This document shows, in pieces, positions 25,829 to 35,776 of a stretch of 64,000 nt of DNA; the first letter of the stretch is position 1, and each line of letters opens with the position of its first letter. The notes under the pieces were generated by a model. The model ran no database searches. It was not told the DNA's origin and saw only the letters and a list, made by a program, of their open reading frames with translations. The DNA comes from Lentibacillus lipolyticus. GTDB lineage: Bacteria > Bacillota > Bacilli > Bacillales > Amphibacillaceae. Made by a program: the position numbers and the translations under genes. The DNA lies in contig SEIO01000007.1 of NCBI GenBank assembly GCA_004145795.1, positions 1 through 64,000 on the forward strand, given 5' to 3'.

Positions 25829-27013
25829 CTATGATCGATGATTGTTTATAAAACGATTCATTCGATGGCTTGCTTCCTTCAATGCGTCGCTGGAAGTGGC
25901 GTAAGATAATCGTACATTTTCGTGTACACCGAAACCGGTACCGGGAACGAGTGCAACTTTTTCTTCTTCCAGTAAAGCTTTCACCCAGTCGTCGACAGTT
26001 TCGAACCCATTCATATTCATCGCTTCCTGGACATTTGGGAATAAGTAAAAAGCACCTTTTGGTTTTACACAGGAGATGCCTGGGATATCCTGCAGCAGAC
26101 CGTATAATAATTCCAGACGTTCAGCAAATATCTGTCGCATTTCCGCATTCGGATCGCCATCCGTTTGATAGGCGGCAAGCGCTGCATGTTGTGCTATGGA
26201 CGTTGGATTGGATGTTGAATGGGATGCAAGATTGGTCATCGGCTTGATCACTTCTACCGGTCCCGCAGCATACCCAATTCTCCATCCAGTCATGGCATGT
26301 GATTTGGAAACTCCGTTGATGATAACTGTCTGCTTTTTTAATGACGATGATATTTCCGCAATGGAAACATGACTGTCATTGGTATAAATTAATTTTTCAT
26401 AAATCTCATCTGACACAATAAGAACATCATGTCTTAAACAAATGTCGCCGATTTCACGCAGTTCTTCCTTGCTGTAAACCATGCCAGTCGGGTTGTTCGG
26501 TGAATTAATGATGACAGCTTTTGTTTTTGGTGTAATAGCCTTTTCAATCTGTTCAGGTGTTATTTTAAAGCTGTTTTGTTCTTTAGCGCTGATGATTACT
26601 GGATTACCTTCAGCCAGTTTAATCTGTTCAGGATAACTCACCCAATACGGTGCAGGTACAATGACTTCGTCCCCTTTGTCTAATAAGACCTGAAATAGTG
26701 TGTACAATGCATGTTTAGCCCCAGTTGTAACGATGATTTCTTCCGCTGTATAACGAAGTCCATTATCTGTCTGAAATTTGTTCACAATTGCTTGTTTTAA
26801 TTCCGGAATTCCCCCGGATGGAGTATATTTTGTATACCCATGGTTCATAGCATTTGCGGCTGCGTTCAGAATGTATTCCGGTGTGTTGAAATCCGGTTCT
26901 CCGGCACCGAGACCAATAACGTCGTGTCCCTGTTTTTTCAGTTCATTTGCTTTAGCAGTAATTGCCAATGTCGATGAAGGGGAAAGTGTTTTTACCCGAC
27001 TTGCAAGTTCCAT
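25829..27013 (-). CDS. aspB: aspartate aminotransferase
   Basis: 394-aa PLP-dependent class I transaminase interconverting aspartate/2-oxoglutarate and oxaloacetate/glutamate. PLP-binding Lys is in INGVSKSHAMTGWR; NSPNNPTG and the substrate-binding Arg of VRLSYATS are conserved. Two ATGs follow GGAGG; the second, six bases away, gives the usual MELASRVKTLSPSST start. Second gene of ypmB-aspB-asnS, ten bp after ypmB. Confidence 0.96.
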   Translation of the reverse strand: MELASRVKTLSPSSTLAITAKANELKKQGHDVIGLGAGEPDFNTPEYILNAAANAMNHGYTKYTPSGGIPELKQAIVNKFQTDNGLRYTAEEIIVTTGAKHALYTLFQVLLDKGDEVIVPAPYWVSYPEQIKLAEGNPVIISAKEQNSFKITPEQIEKAITPKTKAVIINSPNNPTGMVYSKEELREIGDICLRHDVLIVSDEIYEKLIYTNDSHVSIAEISSSLKKQTVIINGVSKSHAMTGWRIGYAAGPVEVIKPMTNLASHSTSNPTSIAQHAALAAYQTDGDPNAEMRQIFAERLELLYGLLQDIPGISCVKPKGAFYLFPNVQEAMNMNGFETVDDWVKALLEEEKVALVPGTGFGVHENVRLSYATSSDALKEASHRMNRFINNHRS

Positions 27014-27023
27014 ATTCATCCTC

Positions 27024-27560
27024 CTAGTTATATATCTGTTTAAAGCCAATCATTTCCAACAATTCTCCATTATTCATGGATACATACTTCATTATATAAC
27101 GTCCTGCTTCATTTTCATATGTGATTTCCCATGCGGGTAATTGATCACCAGTGATAAGTGCCGGGGTGATATCAAACAATGTACAGTCATTGCAATTACT
27201 AAGCCAATTGGATTTGACGGTTGCTTCCTTCATTGTTTCAGTTTGATCGACCAAAACGGGCTCAGCATCATTTTCAGCGAATGGGTAAAACAGAATCGCT
27301 GCTTGCTTGTTGTCTGTTGCACCATGGATGACATAATAGGCGTCCTTGCCATGGAACCGTTCAACTTGATTTGCCGTACTCAATTTCGTTTCTTCTAGGG
27401 CTTTTCTTTTTATTGCATCGAATTCTGCTGTCCGTTCCTTTTGGGTTATATGATACAAATAAATGCCTGTTACGAGGCAGGAAACAGCAATAAAACAAAT
27501 CGTTCCCGCGGTCCATTTCATCCATTTTGGGACTGCGAACCGGGAAAAGCGCCTATTCAT
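27024..27560 (-). CDS. ypmB: YpmB, membrane-anchored DUF5590/PepSY-like protein
   Basis: 178-aa protein with one N-terminal span (about 15-35) and an extracellular domain ending in the family's GELLEMIGF motif; matches YpmB by position and pattern. Function unknown; tied to aspB-asnS by conserved operon. The start is uncertain: ATG at codon 1 used here overlaps the stop of a 12-codon upstream frame, whereas a GTG three codons earlier has a weak GGATAG site. Confidence 0.8.
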   Translation of the reverse strand: MNRRFSRFAVPKWMKWTAGTICFIAVSCLVTGIYLYHITQKERTAEFDAIKRKALEETKLSTANQVERFHGKDAYYVIHGATDNKQAAILFYPFAENDAEPVLVDQTETMKEATVKSNWLSNCNDCTLFDITPALITGDQLPAWEITYENEAGRYIMKYVSMNNGELLEMIGFKQIYN

Positions 27561-27591
27561 ATCTGCCACGCTCTATCCAATTAGGATCCAT
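27553..27591 (-). CDS. possible 12-codon leader peptide before ypmB
   Basis: ATG with GGGGGAT six bases upstream, encoding MDPNWIERGRYE, and ending in an ATGAATAG overlap with the ypmB start. Such overlaps usually couple translation. It sits where B. subtilis has ypmA, but is far too short to be YpmA. Could be chance. Confidence 0.28.
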   Translation of the reverse strand: MDPNWIERGRYE

Positions 27592-27764
27592 TTCTTCATC
27601 CCCCAGTTAAATACTTCATGTTTTATCACATTTTGCTACTTATAGTGTTATTCGCAGAGCTAATACTAAACGTACGGTTGAAATGAAGTATGTTAATCAG
27701 TATAGTGAATTTGTTTATTCATTTAAACCAAAATTTATCCAGCCCCATTCCATTATTGAACTTT

Positions 27765-27797
27765 ACTGATGCATCATAAAAGATGCATCAGTTTTTT
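27765..27797 (+). terminator. orphan plus-strand terminator
   Basis: ACTGATGCATC/GATGCATCAGT, 11-bp perfect stem with a 6-nt loop and TTTTTT on the plus strand. The flanking genes dinG and ypmB are both on the minus strand, where the stem has no T-run. No plus-strand gene is evident upstream. Confidence 0.65.
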
Positions 27798-27814
27798 AAA
27801 AGACAAGACTAATT

Positions 27815-30604
27815 TTAAAACCAGGTTTCTGCTTTTTCCAGTATTGTCTGCGTGGAATCATAAGTGATCGGAACTTCCGGTATGGATTCGATAAAATAAT
27901 GCCCATAACGTGCTTTTTTGATACGCGAATCGCATACGAAAACAATTCCGCGATCGTTTGCCGAGCGAATTAATCTGCCAAATCCCTGTTTAAACCGAAT
28001 AACGGCATCTGGCAGTGCCAATTCCATAAATGGGTTTTTTCCATCTTCTTTTAAATGGGCTGTTTTCGCTTCGTATACTGGATGAGCTGGTGGCTGGAAT
28101 GGAAGCCTGACAATCATGACACAAGATAGATCATCACCCGGGATGTCAACTCCTTCCCAAAAGGAGCTTGTTCCCAGCAATATAGCGTTATCAAATGACT
28201 GGAAGTTCTTTTTCAGCCTTGATCTGCTTCCGCTGGAAATACCTTGTGCAATCACCATGTATTCGTCCATATCAATCGTCTCTTTTATCAGGTAATAAGC
28301 CTTTTTCAGCATATCATACGACGTAAACAATACAAGCATTCTGCCACTCGTTATATCTGCCATGGATATAATTGCCTCGCATACAGCTGTAATAAAGTCA
28401 TCCGGCTTTCCGCACTTAATATCTGGAAAATCGTTTGGAATCATTAGCTGCACCTGTGTTTCATAGGAAAATGGCGATATAATTTTATTTGTCAGAACTT
28501 TCCCTTCCGGCAAACCAAGCCTTTTTTGCATAAAAGTGAATGAATTACCCATGGTTAACGTAGCACTTGTCAGGATGATGCTATCCTTTTCCCGGAAAAA
28601 GTCATTTCCTAATAATGGACCAATGGCAACAGGCTCACTGTAAAGATAGACAGCATTTTTCGCCCCGTAAGCCTCGATTTCTATCCATTTGACTTCCTTG
28701 GATTTGCTTGTTAAAAACAAGTGTTCCAGCCGATCGATGATGGTTTGCAGGTCTTCCATATTTTTTTTTAATTCCTCGAGCGAAGCAGGGTCTAATGTTT
28801 CCAGTTTAGTAATCGGTGATAACAAATGGATCAGATCACGAACATAATAAGTAAGCCTTGCAGCCATTTCGATAATGGTGTTCCACATTTCTGACGCTGC
28901 ATTGTTTCCGTCGAAGCGATACTGGAGACGACCAATATCACTTAGAGATTTATCTTTTTGCTTTTGTTCCAGAACATATTGGAACAGCATTCGGAATAGG
29001 TCATCTGTCTCATGCTTTGCTTTGGTAAAAAGGTTATCCCATTGTTCCACTGCAAACACGTCATGGACTTGCATCTCGCCTGCCAGCAAGTGCCCGAGCC
29101 AAGAATTTTCAGAAGTCATCCCCACTTGACTGAGCATGTTTTGTACAGATACGTAATCAAGTGCAGCTCCATAATGTTTTGCGGCCGTTTCCTCCAGATG
29201 GTGCGCTTCATCTATAATCGCTTTATCATAGGCTGGAAGCAATTGATAATCATTAACTATATCGGTGCACAACAATGCATGATTGGTAATCAGAATATCG
29301 GCCTGTTGTGCCCTTTTACGTGCCCGTTGATAATAGGATCGATTGAATTCCGGAGAAGATGGATCCATCGGCTCTTCCATATCACTGGATACTTTCCTAA
29401 AGAACAAATAGCCACTGGACGGAAGCTGGATTTCATCGATATCGCCTGTTTCCGTCTCCGTAAGCCAGACAAGAATCATTGCTTTCGTCAAAACGATGTC
29501 GTAGTTGTCCTCCTGCTCAAAAGCCAAAGCTCGCTCAAATTTATCCAGGCTGATATAGTGCTGTTTTCCCTTCAACAGCGCAACACGAAACGGAAACTGC
29601 ACAAGACATCTGATTAATGGAACTTCTTCATCCAGAAGCTGCGATTGAAGCTGGGTTGTATAGGTACTGATGACAATTCGTTTCCGATTCCTGACTGCCT
29701 CGTAAATGGCGGGCAGCAAATATGCGAGCGTTTTACCTGTTCCTGTTTCCGCTTCAATCAGTGCATGGTTATGCAGCTGAAACGCATCATAAACGGTTTC
29801 CGACATTTCGCGCTGCCCTTCCCGTTTTTCGTAATGTTCCATTTGCTGCTGCATAGACCCGCCAGTCTCATAGATTGTGTCTAAAAAATGACCAAAAGAA
29901 GTATCCAGGTGGATGCTTTCCCGTCTCGTATTTGCCTGTTTATGGATGGCTAGTCCCTTGTATGTTTCAATGGTTTCATCTTGATGAATAGAAAAAGCCA
30001 GCTTCTGTTGTTGCTGCAGAAGCAATGAATATAAATCAGACTTCAATCCTTTTTCAAGCCTGAGTAAATGGATAACCGATTCATAAGGCAAGGATTGCAG
30101 TTTATCTTTAAGTTTAAGGAATAGCTTAGCCGTTACTTGTGCATCCATCAACGCGCGGTGCGGAGCTTCATGTTCTATTTGCAAATAACTGGCCAGTTGT
30201 CCTAGTTTATAGCTTGGTGCTTGCGGATAAAGTATCCGGGCAAGTTCTACTGTATCAATAACCGGGTTTCTGAGCCGGGGAAAACCATGGGATGCAAGTT
30301 CCTCATTTAGAAATCCAAAATCGAAGGCTACATTGTGAGCAATCAGCCAGCTGTTTTCCAGGAGAGCTGTGATTTCTGATGCTTTATTCTGAAAAAATGG
30401 TGCATGGCGTACATCATTGTCCGTAATGCCTGTCAGGTTTGTAATAAATGGCGGAATGGCCATATTGGGATTCAGAAATGTAGAGAACGCTTCTGTTATA
30501 ACGTCATCCTCAATAACAACAATGCCAACTTCAATGATCTTATCTGCATTCACAGGTGAATGGCCTGTCGTTTCCAGATCCATTACAACGTATCTATTGT
30601 TCAT
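27815..30604 (-). CDS. dinG: DinG family protein: 3'-5' exonuclease fused to XPD-like helicase
   Basis: 929-aa protein. The N-terminal DEDDh exonuclease (about 1-165: MDLETTG, FDFGFL, HRALMDAQ) is joined to a superfamily 2 helicase with Walker A EAETGTGKT (285-292), DEAH (IIDEAHHLEE) and a C-terminal QGFGRLIR motif. The four cysteines that hold the Fe-S cluster in E. coli DinG are lacking between Walker A and DEAH, as in Firmicute DinG, which works mainly as an exonuclease. AAGGTGG precedes the ATG. In B. subtilis panBCD lies between birA and dinG; here only 68 bp do. Confidence 0.93.
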   Translation of the reverse strand: MNNRYVVMDLETTGHSPVNADKIIEVGIVVIEDDVITEAFSTFLNPNMAIPPFITNLTGITDNDVRHAPFFQNKASEITALLENSWLIAHNVAFDFGFLNEELASHGFPRLRNPVIDTVELARILYPQAPSYKLGQLASYLQIEHEAPHRALMDAQVTAKLFLKLKDKLQSLPYESVIHLLRLEKGLKSDLYSLLLQQQQKLAFSIHQDETIETYKGLAIHKQANTRRESIHLDTSFGHFLDTIYETGGSMQQQMEHYEKREGQREMSETVYDAFQLHNHALIEAETGTGKTLAYLLPAIYEAVRNRKRIVISTYTTQLQSQLLDEEVPLIRCLVQFPFRVALLKGKQHYISLDKFERALAFEQEDNYDIVLTKAMILVWLTETETGDIDEIQLPSSGYLFFRKVSSDMEEPMDPSSPEFNRSYYQRARKRAQQADILITNHALLCTDIVNDYQLLPAYDKAIIDEAHHLEETAAKHYGAALDYVSVQNMLSQVGMTSENSWLGHLLAGEMQVHDVFAVEQWDNLFTKAKHETDDLFRMLFQYVLEQKQKDKSLSDIGRLQYRFDGNNAASEMWNTIIEMAARLTYYVRDLIHLLSPITKLETLDPASLEELKKNMEDLQTIIDRLEHLFLTSKSKEVKWIEIEAYGAKNAVYLYSEPVAIGPLLGNDFFREKDSIILTSATLTMGNSFTFMQKRLGLPEGKVLTNKIISPFSYETQVQLMIPNDFPDIKCGKPDDFITAVCEAIISMADITSGRMLVLFTSYDMLKKAYYLIKETIDMDEYMVIAQGISSGSRSRLKKNFQSFDNAILLGTSSFWEGVDIPGDDLSCVMIVRLPFQPPAHPVYEAKTAHLKEDGKNPFMELALPDAVIRFKQGFGRLIRSANDRGIVFVCDSRIKKARYGHYFIESIPEVPITYDSTQTILEKAETWF

Positions 30605-30672
30605 AATGCCACCTTACTCTCTTTAATACATGGTGCATTTGTTTGTAGCCAAGTATGGCAACATACAAGCTT

Positions 30673-31665
30673 TTATAAGTCCTCTTCACGGAGCCACTCA
30701 ATCTCGCCTGAATAAATTTTCTTTATCTCCTTATCACTGGTCCGGGCCAGAAGTGCACCATCCTCTGCAATACCTAGCAATACAGCATCCAGTGAGTTTC
30801 GAGGTGTTCGGATACGAATTTTTTCGCCGATTTTATATCCGTAGTACTCCCACTTGGATTTAATAGGCGAAAAACCATTTTGCATAAATGTCGCATACAC
30901 TTGCTCAAAACGACCTAAAATTTGCTGAATTAAGTTTGTCGTATGGCAGCTTTTGCCTGTTTCCTGCCTGATTGATGTCGCTTTTTCTTTTAATGGATCA
31001 GGAAAATCCGTTTCCATTTGATTAACATTTAAGCCAATTCCAATCACAACATATTGAATACGGTCTTGTTCGGCTTGCATTTCAGTCAGTATTCCCGCTG
31101 CCTTTTTATGATTCAATAAAATATCATTCGGCCATTTTATTTTAGGATTAGCTGGCGTATGGACTGTTAATACTTCGGCAACAACAGCGGCTGTCATCAA
31201 TGTCAGCTGCGGGGCTAATCCGGGATTTAAGTCCGGCCGAAGTATAATGCTCATCCAGATTCCTTTCCCCTTTGCTGAATGCCACTGCCGCTCCATCCTT
31301 CCCTTTCCCTGTGTCTGCTGATCAGCAATCACGACCGTTCCATTTGGGGCGCCGTTTAAGGCCTCCTGATGTGCAATGGTTTGCGTAGAATCGGCCATTT
31401 GTTTATGTACCATGTTTTTTCCGATCCAGTCTGTGCCAAGGCCCCAAAGGACTGTATTTTCACTGACTTTATCCGGTGATGTAACGATTCGATAGCCCTT
31501 TCGGCGTACTCCCTCAATGGTATACCCGTCCTTTTCCAGTTCCTTCATGTGTTTCCATATGGCACTGCGAGAGATATTTAATTCCTCTGAAAGCTTTTGG
31601 CCAGAAATATAAGTGTTTTCATTTGTGTTTAACAGTTCAATCAGCCGATATCGTGTGGATGCCAT
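30673..31665 (-). CDS. birA: biotin-[acetyl-CoA carboxylase] ligase / biotin repressor
   Basis: 330-aa bifunctional protein. The N-terminal winged helix (about 1-60, SGQKLSEELNISRSAIWKHM) is the DNA-binding part, so it can repress biotin genes; the ligase domain carries QTQGKGRMERQW (biotinyl-AMP loop) and KWPNDI, with a C-terminal SH3-like domain. It overlaps the 3' end of cca by 25 bp, implying coupled translation. Last gene of the dapB-mgsA-bshA-cca-birA run. Confidence 0.95.
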   Translation of the reverse strand: MASTRYRLIELLNTNENTYISGQKLSEELNISRSAIWKHMKELEKDGYTIEGVRRKGYRIVTSPDKVSENTVLWGLGTDWIGKNMVHKQMADSTQTIAHQEALNGAPNGTVVIADQQTQGKGRMERQWHSAKGKGIWMSIILRPDLNPGLAPQLTLMTAAVVAEVLTVHTPANPKIKWPNDILLNHKKAAGILTEMQAEQDRIQYVVIGIGLNVNQMETDFPDPLKEKATSIRQETGKSCHTTNLIQQILGRFEQVYATFMQNGFSPIKSKWEYYGYKIGEKIRIRTPRNSLDAVLLGIAEDGALLARTSDKEIKKIYSGEIEWLREEDL

Positions 31666-32843
31666 TGTACCCAGTCCCTTATTTCGTTTTTATCATTGCT
31701 TAAATCGCCGGTAACCACTTTCTTTTCAAGAATGTCAAGCAGTTCTCCTACCCAGGGACCGCCCTTTGCATCCGGGTAGAGCCGCATCAGGTCCTTGCCA
31801 TTTACGGCCAGGTCCTGCTTTGAATGAATCGGCAATTGCTCATCAATTGCCAGTATATCCTGATAGGTAACGGATGAATGTAAAACCATTTTTGCCAGCA
31901 CCGAAAATGCTTTATAGCAGTCTTCACTCAGCCGGTAAACAAGCCATCGATTAAGTCCGGCTGTCTGAAAATGCTTCATCGCTTTGTTTAGTTCAAGTGC
32001 CTGGTGTTTTACCTTATTGGAACATTTCCATCCTTTCACCCATTCATGGATACTAACAGCAGGCTCCAGTCTGTGTAACAACGTAATAACAGACCCCATT
32101 GATGGCAATGGCATAATTGGATCTGGCAGTCTGTCAACCAATCCCGGGTGCCCCTTTATGATGGGCAAGTGTTCGTGTATTCCTGTTGTCTGTAAATAGT
32201 CAATACCTGTCTGAACACAGGTTCCTGCAAAGAACTTTTCCATTTCATGAGCAATTCGTTCCACAGCAATTGTTTCGATCTCCTGTTTGACTGCCATCAT
32301 CGCATGCAATGTCTCTGTGGCAATGGAAAACCCAAGCTGACTCGCGAAACGAATGGCACGTATGATGCGAAGCGGGTCTTCCTGAAACCGATCAATTCCA
32401 TTCCCAACCGTGCGGATTTGTCCCCGCCCAATATCCTCTTGCCCGTCAAACAAATCAATGATGGTTCCTTCTTTGTCCATCGCGAGTGCATTCATTGTGA
32501 AATCCCGGCGCTTCAGATCTTCATCAATGGTTTGCATGAACTGTACATCGTCGGGATGGCGCTGGTCTGAGTAATCACCATCCATTCGAAAAGTTGTCAC
32601 CTCATATGACTGATGGGCATACCGGACAATCACTGTGCCATGTTCCAGTCCAACCGGAATAACTTTGTCAAAAATTTCCTGAACTGTATCAGGTGTAGCT
32701 GACGTCGCAATATCTATGTCGCCAACGTCACGATCACACAGTAAGTCACGAACACAGCCCCCGACAAAGTAAGCCTTATATCCATGACCTTCGAATATTT
32801 TTAATACATCAGCCGCTTGGGTTAATCGATCAGGAAATCCCAC
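31641..32843 (-). CDS. cca: CCA-adding tRNA nucleotidyltransferase
   Basis: 400-aa class II nucleotidyltransferase that builds or repairs the 3'-CCA of tRNA. GGCVRDLL and the metal-binding DIDIAT (residues about 27-48), the RRDFTMNALA motif and EDPLRIIRAIRFA are all in place. Starts at GTG behind GGTGAT; bshA ends 24 bp upstream. The overlap with birA is conserved in relatives. Length is normal for bacilli. Confidence 0.95.
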   Translation of the reverse strand: MGFPDRLTQAADVLKIFEGHGYKAYFVGGCVRDLLCDRDVGDIDIATSATPDTVQEIFDKVIPVGLEHGTVIVRYAHQSYEVTTFRMDGDYSDQRHPDDVQFMQTIDEDLKRRDFTMNALAMDKEGTIIDLFDGQEDIGRGQIRTVGNGIDRFQEDPLRIIRAIRFASQLGFSIATETLHAMMAVKQEIETIAVERIAHEMEKFFAGTCVQTGIDYLQTTGIHEHLPIIKGHPGLVDRLPDPIMPLPSMGSVITLLHRLEPAVSIHEWVKGWKCSNKVKHQALELNKAMKHFQTAGLNRWLVYRLSEDCYKAFSVLAKMVLHSSVTYQDILAIDEQLPIHSKQDLAVNGKDLMRLYPDAKGGPWVGELLDILEKKVVTGDLSNDKNEIRDWVQWHPHDIG

Positions 32844-32867
32844 ATTATCACCATTTTTCTTCTCTTC

Positions 32868-33989
32868 TTAATATATTAGTTTATCATATAAATCAATGTA
32901 TTGCTGAACAATAGACTGCGAGCAGAAGTTTTCTCTTGCATGTACCAAAGCATTGCGGGAAAAAGACGTAAGTGCTTCCTCGTCCTGCAGCAAGTCAACT
33001 GCATAATTCGCCGCGCAATCAGTATCACCAAGTTCAACGATGAATCCTGTCTCATTATGCTTGATTACTTCCGGAATACCGCCGATATTCGTACCGATGC
33101 ATGGCACTTGACAAGACATGGCTTCCAGGAGCACTAGACCGAAACTTTCCTTTTCGGACATGAGCAGTTTTAAATCAGAGATAGAAAACAAGTCGTTCAC
33201 GTTTTTCTGTTTACCTAGAAAAAGCACATCGTCCGTAAGACTTAATTCTCTTACAAGCTGGTACATCGACGTGTATTCCGGACCGTCACCTACTAAAAGC
33301 AATTTCGTATTCATTTTATCATGTATTTTCTTGAACGTATAAATAACATCTTGGACACGTTTCACTTTACGGAAATTGGAAATATGAATAATAACTTTCT
33401 CATCCGGTTGTATGCCATACTGATGGCGAATTCCTGGCAACGTCTTTTTAACGTAGTTTGCTTCATTAACGAAATTGTAAATAACTTCAATATCTTTTCT
33501 GACGCCAAGCATTTCTTTTGTTTGACCAACAAGGCTATGTGAAACAGCTGTAACGGCATCCGATTGTTCGATTCCGTGTCTAATCATTTTCCGCAATGCG
33601 TCATCAATACCCAGAACGGTAATATCTGTTCCATGCAGTGTGGTGACGATTTTGACTTCTTGTTCGGCTATATCTTTTGCCAAAATAGCACAGATAGCAT
33701 GCGGCATGGCATAATGGACATGGAGAATATCCAGTTTTTCTTGGTCGATGACCTCAGCCATCTTGTTGGCCAGGGCAAGGTCGAAAGGAGGGTATTGGAA
33801 TACAGGATAATGGCTGACCTCTACTTCATGATAGTAAATATTAGGATGGACGTGATTTAGCCGAAACGGAAGACTGGATGTAATAAAGTGTATCTCATGA
33901 CCTAGCTCAGCCATTTTCATCCCCAATTCTGTAGCTATAACACCTGACCCTCCAAGTGTTGGATAACATGTAATACCTATTTTTTTCAT
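32868..33989 (-). CDS. bshA: N-acetylglucosaminyl L-malate synthase BshA
   Basis: 373-aa GT4 glycosyltransferase, first step of bacillithiol synthesis (UDP-GlcNAc plus L-malate). [15 protein letters not shown] near the N-terminus, [18 protein letters not shown] and the [15 protein letters not shown] nucleotide-binding region are typical. Its ATG overlaps the mgsA stop (ATGA). In B. subtilis bshB1, the deacetylase for step two, lies between these two genes; it is missing here, so step two must be encoded elsewhere. Confidence 0.96.
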   Translation of the reverse strand: MKKIGITCYPTLGGSGVIATELGMKMAELGHEIHFITSSLPFRLNHVHPNIYYHEVEVSHYPVFQYPPFDLALANKMAEVIDQEKLDILHVHYAMPHAICAILAKDIAEQEVKIVTTLHGTDITVLGIDDALRKMIRHGIEQSDAVTAVSHSLVGQTKEMLGVRKDIEVIYNFVNEANYVKKTLPGIRHQYGIQPDEKVIIHISNFRKVKRVQDVIYTFKKIHDKMNTKLLLVGDGPEYTSMYQLVRELSLTDDVLFLGKQKNVNDLFSISDLKLLMSEKESFGLVLLEAMSCQVPCIGTNIGGIPEVIKHNETGFIVELGDTDCAANYAVDLLQDEEALTSFSRNALVHARENFCSQSIVQQYIDLYDKLIY

Positions 33990-34408
33990 GGTTCATTACC
34001 TTCTGACTGGTTTGGATGTCTATGTTCAAGCCAATGAAAATCGTCCCTGGCTAATGTGGAAATCATTATTTCTGCAGCTGCACGATTCGTGGCAAGTGGG
34101 ATTAAATGAACATCACATAACCGCATTAACGCACTGACATCAGGTTCATGTGGCTGTGCTGTCAATGGATCCCTAAAAAAAATGATCCCATCCATTTCGT
34201 TGCTGGCTATTTTTGCGCCAATCTGCTGGTCTCCACCGAGGGGCCCTGATTGGAAGCGATGAACAGTAAGTCCGGTCGTTTCACTTATCCGCTCACCCGT
34301 TGTCCCCGTTGCAAACAAATGGTGATTTTTTAACACGTGGCTGTATGCCAAAGTGAAATGGATCATATCCTTTTTCTTTTTGTCGTGTGCTATCAATGCA
34401 ATATTCAT
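33986..34408 (-). CDS. mgsA: methylglyoxal synthase
   Basis: 140-aa hexameric lyase converting dihydroxyacetone phosphate to methylglyoxal and phosphate, an overflow route under phosphate limitation. Conserved ALIAHDKKK (catalytic Asp), GTTGERI (phosphate-binding) and [12 protein letters not shown] are seen. The ATG preceded by GGCGGGGTG is chosen; a 25-codon upstream extension overlaps dapB and lacks a site. Lies between dapB and bshA; bacillithiol is a known cofactor for methylglyoxal detoxification, which gives the linkage some sense. Confidence 0.95.
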   Translation of the reverse strand: MNIALIAHDKKKKDMIHFTLAYSHVLKNHHLFATGTTGERISETTGLTVHRFQSGPLGGDQQIGAKIASNEMDGIIFFRDPLTAQPHEPDVSALMRLCDVHLIPLATNRAAAEIMISTLARDDFHWLEHRHPNQSEGNEP

Positions 34409-34419
34409 TGGCACCCCGC

Positions 34420-35217
34420 CTAATCTAATATATTTTCCAGTCCATAGACCAGCCTGTCCAAGTCGGTTACTTTCTGGATACAAAGTTTAACCCCTTCCAT
34501 GAACGAGGCACGGTTATAGGAATCATGCTTAATCGTCAGACCCTGTCCGGGGCCGCCAAAAAGTACTTCCTGATGTGCAACGAGTCCCGGCAGCCGGACG
34601 CTGTGAATATGAATTCCATCCGTTGCAGCTCCCCTAGCACCTTCAAGCGTTTCTTTCTCTTCCGGGTGTCCCTGCTGTTTGCTTTCCCGTGTTTCCTGCA
34701 TCATCGCAGCTGTTTTAACTGCTGTTCCAGATGGAGCATCCAGTTTCTGGTCATGGTGTTTCTCGATGATTTCAACATCAGGTAAATATTTGGCAGCCGT
34801 TTTGGCAAACTGCATCATCAGGACAGCACCAACAGCAAAATTTGGAGCAATGATACAGCCTGTCCCATGTGTCATCGACAAGTCTTTTAATGCCGCAATT
34901 TGGTCATCTGAAAAACCTGATGTGCCGACAACCGGGGGTATACCATATAATAAAGCCAGTTTTGTATGTTCAAAGCCTGAACCAGGGACGGTTAAGTCAA
35001 TAAACACATCCGCATCAATCTCCTGGAAACATGCTTCCGGATTCTCATAGATTGGAACCTGCAATGCAGGCAACCCTTCGATATTTTCCAATTGTTTTCC
35101 GCCATTTTTCCGGTCAATGCAGGCAACAAGTTCGAATGATGTTTCACGATGAACCATATGTACAGCTTCGTTCCCCATTTTACCGCGCGGACCTGCTATA
35201 ATAATTTTTTTCGTCAT
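34420..35217 (-). CDS. dapB: 4-hydroxy-tetrahydrodipicolinate reductase
   Basis: 265-aa NAD(P)H-dependent enzyme of the lysine/diaminopimelate pathway (and dipicolinate for spores). N-terminal Rossmann GPRGKMG, then [15 protein letters not shown] with the catalytic His/Lys, and a late GATDG-like region ([13 protein letters not shown]). AGGAGG eight bases before ATG sets the start; 20 upstream codons are unsupported. Follows ypjD by 41 bp and precedes mgsA by 11 bp, the B. subtilis order. Confidence 0.96.
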   Translation of the reverse strand: MTKKIIIAGPRGKMGNEAVHMVHRETSFELVACIDRKNGGKQLENIEGLPALQVPIYENPEACFQEIDADVFIDLTVPGSGFEHTKLALLYGIPPVVGTSGFSDDQIAALKDLSMTHGTGCIIAPNFAVGAVLMMQFAKTAAKYLPDVEIIEKHHDQKLDAPSGTAVKTAAMMQETRESKQQGHPEEKETLEGARGAATDGIHIHSVRLPGLVAHQEVLFGGPGQGLTIKHDSYNRASFMEGVKLCIQKVTDLDRLVYGLENILD

Positions 35218-35258
35218 TGGATAGCCTCCTGACTGTGCTGTATAGTTTGCAGCAGCGA

Positions 35259-35600
35259 TTAATCTTTTTTTGTCCATCGATCGCTGTCTCTTGTTTCAAT
35301 TTTTTCCATCGATTGGTTGAATGCTTCGGACAGGTCGATATCAAGGGAATTGGCGAAACATGTCAGAACAAAAAGAACATCACCAAGCTCCTCTTCCATT
35401 GTCTTCGGCTGTTCAGAAGCTTTTTTTGGTTTTTCTCCATAAAAGTGATTAACTTCCCGGGCAAGTTCCCCGGTTTCTTCACTCAGCCTTGCCATTAAGC
35501 TCAGCGGAGAAAAATATCCTTCCTTAAATTGACCTATATATTGATCGACCCTATCCTGCATGTCACTAGTACTGTATATCGGCTGATCAAATTCCGGCAT
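35259..35600 (-). CDS. ypjD: MazG-like nucleotide pyrophosphohydrolase YpjD
   Basis: 113-aa all-alpha NTP pyrophosphatase. The Mg-binding residues are visible as [11 protein letters not shown] and [11 protein letters not shown], with the family's N-terminal DxQ/[13 protein letters not shown]. Likely a house-cleaning enzyme for non-canonical nucleotides. First gene of the ypjD-dapB-mgsA-bshA-cca-birA operon, divergent from ypjC. Gene order as in B. subtilis. Confidence 0.9.
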   Translation of the reverse strand: MPEFDQPIYSTSDMQDRVDQYIGQFKEGYFSPLSLMARLSEETGELAREVNHFYGEKPKKASEQPKTMEEELGDVLFVLTCFANSLDIDLSEAFNQSMEKIETRDSDRWTKKD

Positions 35601-35692
35601 ATGGGACGCTCCTTAGTGATTTATTTGATTCAATCTCCTATTATGGTAGCTAAAAGGCTCCCGTTTGACAAATCATAAACGCTGCGGCTGCA

Positions 35693-35721
35693 TTGTTCTT
35701 TACAACCAAATTGTCTATAAT
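35693..35721 (+). promoter_or_regulatory. sigma-A promoter of ypjC
   Basis: TTGTTC, 17-bp spacer, perfect TATAAT. About 50 nt upstream of the ypjC start. Confidence 0.7.
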
Positions 35722-35776
35722 GGTAAAAGTGCAGTCAGATTTACGATAAAATGCATCATGATTGGAGGGAATACTG

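Noticed and set aside
27815-30604. DinG as an Fe-S helicase
   Set aside because: Too few cysteines between Walker A and DEAH to hold the cluster; it is the Firmicute exonuclease-type DinG.
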